In this document: piece by piece, positions 56,711-64,000 of the stretch
Layout of the letters: each line of letters opens with the position of its first letter
How positions within the stretch are numbered: position 1 is the first letter of the stretch
Assembly: GCA_022478985.1 (NCBI GenBank)
Contig: JAKSZP010013291.1
Coordinates: forward strand, 1-64,000
DNA length: 64,000 nt
Reading direction: 5' to 3'
Source: Massospora cicadina
Lineage: Eukaryota; Entomophthoromycota; Entomophthoromycetes; Entomophthorales; Entomophthoraceae
Notes under the pieces: generated by a model
What the model was told of the DNA's origin: nothing
The model's database searches: none
What the model saw: only the letters and a program-made list of their open reading frames with translations
Program-made: the position numbers and the translations under genes

Positions 56711-58062
56711 GCGACCATAATGAACTCACTTGATACTGGAGGCAGGTTTAGGGATGCCAAATTACAGAAGTTGACATTACCTAGAACAACGTCAAGGATT
56801 TTTCATTAAGGAGTTCAATTGGGCAGAACAGATGATCATCTGTAATACTTAGTTCCATAGCATCTTCTTTGATAAAGATTAAACTGTAAAAAACTTTTGC
56901 AGAGTGCTTTTATTTGGAAGCACAGATGCTAGAAGGGGCTAATGTGATCAATGATTTTGACATGTAAATCGCCATACGCCATGCCTGTAAGCTTTACCAA
57001 TTTTGTATTGTGTATTTAAACCCATTCTGAATGAAGTGGACAATATCAACCATACAGTGAGTTATCTCTGGTGGTGAGCATTACCTTTGGGCACCCAGAA
57101 TGAGTTATTGTGAGCCTTGCAAACTACAGCCTTTGGCATTTCGCCAGGTAAGAATTTACCTCTTCTGTATGGCCCTCATAAAGATAGATATTACGTTAGT
57201 CAAATTATTTGTAATTAGTGCAAATAATTAATCCTATATGTCAATCACTGTCCTAAGTTAAGTGCAAAGCCTGAGTTCATGCTGTCCTGTGAATGATGAC
57301 GAGGGGGAAAAGACAAGGCTGAGAAAAATTGGGATTTTCTACTTCCGCCTCATCTAACAAAATCCAGGAAAAAAAATTACTAAAACACTCTCTAGTGATA
57401 TCCTGAGTGATTATGCCGACCTTTCTTCATTTTGTGTCAATAAATAATAACTAACAGTGACCACTTTTTCATAAGAAAAATTGCCATTGAGTCAGTCTAA
57501 GAAAACTTATTGAAGTCATATATCCAACATTTGGAACCACTTGAGTTTCAAACTCTTCTAATGAGACTCCTAATCTGAATGGGTCCAAGTGGCTGTACAT
57601 ATTGATGCTTTGAAAGAGTCTAATCATTGGTTACAAAGAACTTCAGAACTTTATATGTCAAGAAGAAGTGGACGTACATTAACAAATCTTAAAGTTAATT
57701 ATCTTGAGAGTAGCTATAATGATTAACCTTATATAAACTAAAAGTCCAAGCTAATATAGAAAGTGGGACCAAGATTAATATTGTATCCTATTTACTGGTA
57801 AAGTATTGAGGCTTGCTCCAGACATGTACCATTATAAATTCTATGGGGCTGATGGCCCCAGGCTACAACTTCAGAAGGAGCTTACAGCGAATTACTTATG
57901 CAGTTTGGCTCCTTAATACTTTTCTCTCTGGCTATTGTATTCATTAATAAGAATTATGCTTTTTTAATTGGGACCTCCTTTTTGAAAAAAAATAGAGTCA
58001 AAGCTGACTTTGAGGAAAATATGTTTAACTTACTGAGGCAAACTTTGGCATTTTTTACAACT
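56711..58062 (+). pseudogene. gypsy D gag end and protease
   Basis: Continues D after the C insertion. QMLEGANVINDFDM and IAIRHACKLYQFCIV (56928-57015) align in pattern with the gypsy C gag segment around VEADVCIAITSMVKPY. Near 57765 GTKINIVSYLLVKY resembles the protease segment DSGAPINIVLTKLVKW of gypsy A, with the active-site DSG eroded. No intact frame remains. Confidence 0.55.
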
Positions 58063-58782
58063 AGATAATGCGGCGCAACAAGATCATCCTCCCATCCGCC
58101 CAAGACTCCTTGAGCTCCTCCCTCCCTCCGTGAGATTTGACCTTAAGGAATTGTGGAAGGACGTCTATCACCCCATCCTGTCAGCAAAGGTGTCCAACAC
58201 CTTATAGAGGGTGCTCCACTGTTCATACAGGCCAGGGGACCGGACTGGCCCTACCTTCCAGCACCGAAGCTTCCCCCACTGTGCAGAGCATATTGACTCC
58301 CACCTCCATCATTTTTTCACCTGTCCAGGTGTCGCCGCATTTTGGCCAAAGGCCTGCGCGCTCCTCCATGCTCAGCCCTGGTCCGGACACCCTGTGCAAG
58401 ACCTCATGTTTGAGCAGACATTGCCTAGTTGCCACCGACCCCTCCATGTCCTCGCCTATGCCACAGCCATCTGGACCATCCATAACTCCTTCCTTCGTGC
58501 TGCCTTTGACCAGCAGGTGTGGACCCTTCCACACATGATCACCCACTTTCAGGTACACTTTGAGATGGCCCTGAAGGTCTGCACTATGTCGCCAACCCTC
58601 CCCTGCTCAGTTGTCACTGCAGCACGGCTCTGGCGCGCAAACCCCCTCCCTTTCTTGATGCCTCCTCCCTCCCCTTCCCTCGCCTCAGGCTCTTAGGAGC
58701 CCAGGCGTAATTCAATAAACATCAATGAATCCCCCCTTGGGTTGGGACCATCTAGTACTAAAAAAAAGATAATGCGGCGCAA
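58063..58782 (+). mobile_element. 5'-truncated LINE (688 bp) with 16-bp TSD
   Basis: Body 58079-58766 between identical agataatgcggcgcaa (58063-58078, 58767-58782). It encodes the ORF2 C-terminus (161-codon segment 58211-58696: HLHHFFTCPGVAAFWPKA..) and closes with gggttgggaccatctagtac plus an A run. Very similar to the complement of 38890-39560, so it is a young relative of the 38.9-kb LINE. A stop (tag for tgg, 58204) already interrupts it. Confidence 0.95.
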
Positions 58783-58860
58783 TGGTCCCAGAATATGGGT
58801 TGTTAACATCATGTACAATAACGTATAGTACCAATTTGATTAAACAAGCCTTCAATGGTA
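58783..58860 (+). pseudogene. gypsy D, short piece between insertions
   Basis: About 80 bp of D remain between the truncated LINE and the TIR transposon; no motif visible. Confidence 0.3.
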
Positions 58861-58869
58861 CTGTTTTGT

Positions 58870-59170
58870 AAATTTTTGAAGAATAATTCCTATGTATATT
58901 TGTGCGCCAAATCCAAATATGTCCTTAGTTTTTTCAATCACGTCAGAATTTTTGCAAAGTGAAATTTGCCAATTGTAGTATGTTTCAAAAAATATCTAAA
59001 ATATGAGATTTAGTGACAGAGTGAAATAGGTTTGTTTTGTATAAATTCTAATATTTTTCATCTTATAATAGAAATAATATAATATAATAGAATATAGAAA
59101 TATAGAAATATAAAAAATAAATAAACTCACAACTTTAGTTGTTGTGCCAACATCTTTTTGGACTAGCCAA
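58870..59170 (+). repeat. Left terminal inverted repeat
   Basis: Pairs with 61072-61370. A 118-codon hydrophobic minus-strand ORF overlapping it and the adjacent region (58996-59352) is probably not a gene. Confidence 0.75.
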
Positions 59171-59364
59171 ATGTGATATACATTGTAAGAAATCACAAAT
59201 ATAAGACTACTGATAGATGTAAGTATATAGGAAATGCTGCCATCTGTTGGTTTATGATGAAAACAAATCATTGACATCTTAAACTGTAACATGGCAGCAC
59301 TTTTGTCATTAAACATGTTGTACATATCAACTGTCAGTTTTGGAGCAGCCATTGGTATGTATCC

Positions 59365-61090
59365 TTGCGATCAAAAGTGTTTTGGTTCAGCGGATATATG
59401 CTAAAAAGCAAACATACAGTGTTTAAAACTGCGTCAAGAGGTTGTAAAAAGTCTGCAGATTCCTTTTGTTACATTTGTGGTGATCCAATGGTGTTAAGTC
59501 AAAAAAGGCATATAACATTGTTTTTTGGCAATGGTATCTTGCATATTTTTTGTGTAAAACTAGATCAAAACAAAACTTTTACCCCGCTGTGTTTGCTATA
59601 CGTGTGTTAAAGGACTGAGACAGTGTTCAAATGGTGAACAACATGCTTTCAGATTTAGCGTTCCAATGGTCTGGCGAGAGCCACAAAATCATAGTGATGA
59701 TTGTTACCTTTGTTCAACTGGTGTTCACGGTTTCAATGTAAAGAATAAAAAGAACAACATCTATCCAAATCTGCCATTGGCTTTACATCATGTCCCTCAT
59801 GGTCCAGACGTACAAGTGCCTATGCAACCAGAACATTAACCTGAAGTTTATGGTTTATAATTTGAATCAAGTGAAGAAACCAAAGATAACAAAGAGGAGT
59901 ATGAACCTGACAATTCTTATCCAAAACATTTACATAAACTGAACTGAACAATCTGATTAGTGACTTAAATCTGACTAAAGAGGCTTCAGAATTGTATAAT
60001 TCATGGCTTAATGATAAGAATTTGTTCACAACTGGTATTTTGTTTTCCTGGTTCAGGTACAGAGAGAAGTTTTTTTCCATACTTTTTGGCATAAGGAGAA
60101 CTATTATTCTTCAATGATGTGTTTGGACAGTTTAAGATATTCAACACTCTGTACAAAAGCACTGATTTGAGACTATTAATTGATTCATCAAAACAAAGCC
60201 TTAAAGTTGTCCTGCTTCACAACGTAAACAGGTATGCGTCAAAACCCACAGAACATCCTGTACACTTAAAAGAATTTTACAACAATTTAAATTTTATTCT
60301 CTAGAAAATTAAATATGACAATCATAAAGTGGATCATGTGTAGTGATCTCAAAGTTATTTTGATGATCCTTGAACAGTAAGGTGGGTATACAACGTTTTC
60401 TTGTTTTTATGTGAGTTGGATAGCAGAGACATGGAAAATCATTGGAAACAGAAAGATTGGCCAAAATGAGCTTCATTGGAACCTGGAGTAAAAAAATGCT
60501 CCAAAACCTCCCATTGAATCAATAAAAGTTATCCTTCCACCTCTACATATTAAATAAGGCTTAATGAAGCAATTTTTGAAAGCAATCCAAAAAGATGGTA
60601 GATGTTTCCAGCACATTTGTAGCAAATTTACAGCCTTGTCAACAGCAAAACTAAAAGAGGGTTCTTTATGGGTCCAGAAATTAGAAGCTTTTTAAGATGT
60701 AAATTTTGAAAAAGAAATATATTTTTATGAAAAAAAGCATGGGTCGCCTTTAAAAATGTAGTAACCAAGTTTCTGGGCAGCAAGAAGGATCTAAATTTAA
60801 AGCCTATTGTTGAGACTATGCTGTGAAAGTACTAAAATTTAGGCTGTTTCATGAGTTTGAAGGTTCATTTCCTAAATTCACATTAGGACTACTTTCCTGA
60901 GAATCAGGGTGCTGTTAGTGAGGACATGGGTAAGAGATTTCATCAGGACATCAAAGAAATGGAAAAACGTTACCAAGGAAGATGGAATAAACTAATGATG
61001 GCGGACTATTGCTGGACGCTGCTTTGAGATGATCCCATAAGAGTACATGCACGGAAAAGCCTAAACAGAGCATGGATGGTCCAAAAAGAT
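59365..61090 (+). pseudogene. Transposon protein of arthropod/cnidarian type, broken
   Basis: In-frame stretches in correct family order: GCKKSADSFCYICGDP (59440-59490), FSVPMVWREPQNHSDDCYLC (59664-59723), YPNLPLALHHVPHGPDVQVP (59762-59821), DLRLLIDSSKQSLKVVLLHN (60164-60223), KDWPK..SLEPGVKK, GFFMGPEIRSFLR, NSH.DYFPENQGAVSEDMGK, RFHQDIKEMEKRYQGRW and MMADYCWTLL (to about 61025). I recognise this from the many uncharacterised, multi-copy proteins of arthropods and Hydra that open with SADSFCYICG. N-terminal CxxC pairs suggest zinc binding; conserved H/D-rich C-terminal motifs may be catalytic. Its lying between long TIRs suggests it is the transposase. Roughly ten stops or shifts. Confidence 0.75.
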
Positions 61091-61370
61091 GCGACTTAAC
61101 ACCTAAAATCATAAGTATTTAATTTCCTATATTTCTATATACTATTATATTATGTCTATTATAAGCTGCAAATTAATATGTTCTATTGAAGTAAACCTAT
61201 TTCACTCTGTCATTAAGTCTCATATTTATGATATTTTTGATAGATACTACATTTGGAAAGTTACAATTTGCAAAAATTCTGACATGATTAAAAAAACTAA
61301 AGTCACTTTTGGAGTTAGAGCACAAATATTCATAGGAATTCATCATCAAAACTATAAAAACATGATGCAA
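61072..61370 (-). repeat. Right terminal inverted repeat
   Basis: Complement of the left repeat: cctatttcactctgtcatta (61197) pairs with taatgacagag-like sequence at 59012-59032. Confidence 0.75.
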
Positions 61371-61385
61371 CCAAAAGATTTAGGC

Positions 61386-63540
61386 TGTGATTTTTAATCC
61401 ATCTAAATTTACAATTTTCTATGATTGGCAAACTAAACTGAGAGTTTTACTATGCTAAGCATAATATTGCTATATGTAGCCTAGTTATTTATTTATCTGC
61501 CTAATACTATTTTAACTTTAGCTTAACTACCTTCCGCCTATCTTGAACCCTTTATCTCAACTCACTTTTAAAAATGAAATACTATAAATACTTTGAGAGT
61601 TTTCTAAAAAAATATCATTTCTAATAAAATTCTTAGTCTTAAATTAGGTTTTTCTGTCCTTAGGGCTTACTAACCCACTGAGCGCTATGGGGCCCTGATT
61701 TAACTTAGAACTATTCAGTATTTGATCCCCTGAAACCCCAAAAACCTCCTCAAACACTCATTCAAAGTCCATACAAGTTATGAGAGTCTAAATTAATTTA
61801 AATGATGAAAAGTTTTTTAATTAAAAAGCAATTTTAGCTCCTTAGCATCAGATCAACCCACGAGATATCAAGCCACAAGAAGGCAAAATCCTGACAATAG
61901 TGTCCATGGATCAACAGGAAAAAAGCTGCAATGTCCAAGTCTTCTTTGAGTTGATGGGATATTACATAAAATTTATCACACATTCTACAGACTTAGACGC
62001 ACTATTAGCATACATCCTAGTAAAGAAATAATGTTTAAGTTGGGCGTGAGATTATTAGTCCTTGAAGAGTTTAAAGCCAGATTTATAGAACCACCATTTT
62101 TGACCTATCTAGACTTTAAAAAACGTTTTACCCTTATACTAATGCCATAAATGTTAAATTCATAGTGGTAATAGGCCAAATAGATGAAGATGAGATTGAC
62201 CAAAACATTATATACTAATTTAAGGTCATAAAGTGGGTAGAAAAGAACTACACTGTTACCAAGAGGAAATGCCTGCTTGTCATACAAGAAGTTGCACACT
62301 TATAACCTATTTATATGGAGTACACTTTAATTAGTGACAGATCATGTGTCAAAGTGCTAGCACCGCAGCATAAGATCCTAATCTAAGGCTATCCATATGG
62401 TCAGTACAACTCTAAGGATATGTTTTCTAAAGATTATCCACTGATAGAGAAGTAAACATAAAAACTTTAAATGTCTAAATTTTCTGTGTTTCATCTTCAG
62501 GCACATTAGAGTGACAGGTTATATGACCTGATAGAAACTTATAAAGTAAGAGGAAAAATCAGACTGAAGAGAAAGAGTCAGTCCTAAGTAAATTTCCAAG
62601 GCTATACAGCTTATTTATAGAAAGTCTTCAGAAGATGGTCCAGTTAGAATGGTACCCCTAAATCTGACCTAGCAATTTCATGGGATTGCTGATGGAGGCT
62701 TTAAGCATGCTGGGCATGAACATTTTTAGAAAGCAATGAAATACCTCAAACAATAGTTTTATCTGGTGCCAATCTCATATGAAGTAATTTAAGTCCTAGT
62801 CCTGTTTGTACCTTGTTCAAGTTTCAGGACTCATAAACAAAAGATTAAATTACCAGCCGATATCATAATTATCGCCATTTCACAAGGTATCTAATGACTT
62901 TTTTGATAAAACTCTTGACTTAAAGTGGAAACAGATTTTTTAGTGCAGGAATATAGCAATTGCAAATGGTTAAGGTTGTGGTAATGAAGACTTTTACTCC
63001 ATGATTAACAGCTAGTTTTATTTACAACCAAGTCTCACATAAGTCATTAATGCCCCACATGCTGTTATTTGATGATGGCAAGAACGTTATCTCTGATGTA
63101 AACAAAGATTTATGAACCTGGTAGGGGTTAAACAATAAAATACTACTCTTACACCCATTTTTTGTTTTGAGCATGTTATCAAAACCTAATAGTTAATTAA
63201 TAAGATATTAATGAACTACTTGTTACAAATGGGACCAACTGTTACTCTACGCGTTGCTTGCATACAGAATTAGCCATCACTAGGTGAAAGGCATTTCATC
63301 AATTAAGGATCTCTACAGATAAAAAGAAGTCTTACCTACCTTACTAGCCTCAGATATCAACATGGACCACAAGAACCCGTAAGGGAAAATTTTTTCTCAC
63401 TGGCAGCTATAAAATTGGCCTACACAATCAAGTGGATTCCAGATAGCAATAATTAGCCAAATGGCTTGGTACATGGGGTTTTAACTTTCCCAATCAAGTT
63501 TTATTCCATTAAGCTAAAATGGACACCCCAAGAAAGGGGG
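61386..63540 (+). pseudogene. gypsy D RT connection, RNase H, integrase remnants
   Basis: Clear piece at 61867-62025: IKPQEGKILTIVSMDQQEKS then VQVFFELMGYYIKFITHSTD, matching the RT-RNase H connection (VQVFLG..GYY..FI). YGVHFN and TDHV-like residues (62310-62345) follow for RNase H, and KHAGHE (about 62705) fits the integrase H..H finger. A polypurine-like aagaaagggggcaat lies at 63529-63543, where the 3' LTR should begin. Highly decayed. Confidence 0.55.
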
Positions 63541-64000
63541 CAATACCAAGAGAAATTTAAACAAGCTATAAATAAAAACGCAGAAGCAAAGGTTTATTAA
63601 AAATTTAATTTCTTGTAAAAAGAAAATCAATTTAGGGGGTTCATCTTCTATATAGCTTTTTCAATATCATTGAATAGACTAAAGTGTCATCAAAGCGCAA
63701 AATTTTCAACAGCGCATGCAATAAAAATTTTTGAATTATTCAATGCTTTTTAAACAAATTTTCTTAATTCTTGATTGCATTTTACTAACCCATTGTTTTT
63801 AGTCATTTCTGTGTTGTTGCTGTAGGGATTCTGGCTAGTTGTATTGCTTGTTTGGTGCTCATAGGGAATTCCTAGCATATGACAGGCGCGGTATGTTTAT
63901 TACTATAGGCTGTATGGAGGGGGACTAACGTTGTCCTTCTAAGTTCAAAAATTAACTCTTGTTGGAAGAGGTTGAATTAAGTAGATTTAAAAATAGGGAA
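63541..64000 (+). repeat. Possible gypsy D 3' LTR or next element
   Basis: Follows the polypurine-like tract. A PBS-like tttggtgctcataggg at 63849 hints that another element's internal region may start there. No matching LTR partner was recognised. Confidence 0.3.

Larger units (their letters stand above)
58857..61385 (+). mobile_element. DNA transposon with ~290-bp TIRs and animal-type gene
   Basis: The left end (about 58870-59170) and the complement of the right end (about 61072-61370) match over nearly 300 bp at roughly 80% by eye. Shared blocks include gacagagtgaaatagg, gtcagaatttttgcaaa, aattcctatg and catctttttggac. The internal region encodes one broken plus-strand protein. Exact termini and target duplication are unclear. 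The element interrupts gypsy D between protease and RT. Confidence 0.8.

Noticed and set aside
58996..59352. 118-codon minus-strand ORF with several hydrophobic segments
   Set aside because: It largely overlaps the left terminal inverted repeat of a DNA transposon and has no matching motif; the right repeat does not keep the frame.

Overview
The window is eukaryotic, AT-rich and dominated by transposable elements. Host coding content is very low: one confident gene in 64 kb. That gene is a seven-pass receptor-like membrane protein with three introns of only 33-36 nt, each with GTAAG 5' splice sites, a CTAA(C)-like branch region and TTTAG acceptors. Fungal-type Ty3/gypsy elements, Tx1/L1-like LINEs, piggyBac remnants, tRNA-derived SINEs and tiny introns together suggest a repeat-swollen genome of an early-diverging fungus or fungus-like microbe. 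The exact lineage cannot be read from the sequence. One transposon carries a protein of a type I know mainly from arthropod and cnidarian genomes, so contact with an animal host is conceivable, but this is inference.

Layout. 1-4.2 kb: AT-rich, with a small repeat-containing ORF, a perfect hairpin and two minute retro-insertions. 4.2-5.5 kb: the receptor gene (minus). 5.7-8.2 kb: two tRNA-derived SINEs and two more minute insertions. 8.5-18.8 kb: a four-layer nest: a piggyBac transposase gene is split by a SINE, the SINE by a 9-kb LINE, and the LINE endonuclease by a 1-kb element with a 92-bp tandem repeat. 19-22 kb: AT-rich, no recognisable gene. 22.1-27.4 kb: two LINE copies joined tail to tail, both lacking their 3' ends. 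27.9-31.6 kb: 5' half of a minus-strand gypsy element (A). 32.3-38.9 kb: 3' half of a second copy of the same family (B), which carries an antisense accessory gene between integrase and 3' LTR. 38.9-44.9 kb: a nearly complete minus-strand LINE. 45-46.2 kb: a gag fragment. 47-63.5 kb: an old plus-strand gypsy element (D) cut up by an unclassified insert, a complete gypsy element (C, itself hit by a solo LTR), a 688-bp truncated LINE and a long-TIR DNA transposon.

How it works together. At least two LINE groups end in GGGTTGGG..CTAGTxCTAAAAAA. The same terminal 16-55 bp occurs alone at seven places, each flanked by 14-18 bp target duplications. The LINE machinery therefore leaves footprints almost too small for annotation. 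Nearly all element genes carry frameshifts or stops; nothing autonomous and intact was seen. The three gypsy groups share a primer-binding-site core TGGTGyTCACTA. The most novel leads are the antisense gene in gypsy B, the 13-residue tryptophan-repeat array in the ORF1 of the 9-kb LINE, the animal-type TIR transposon and the microscopic LINE tails.
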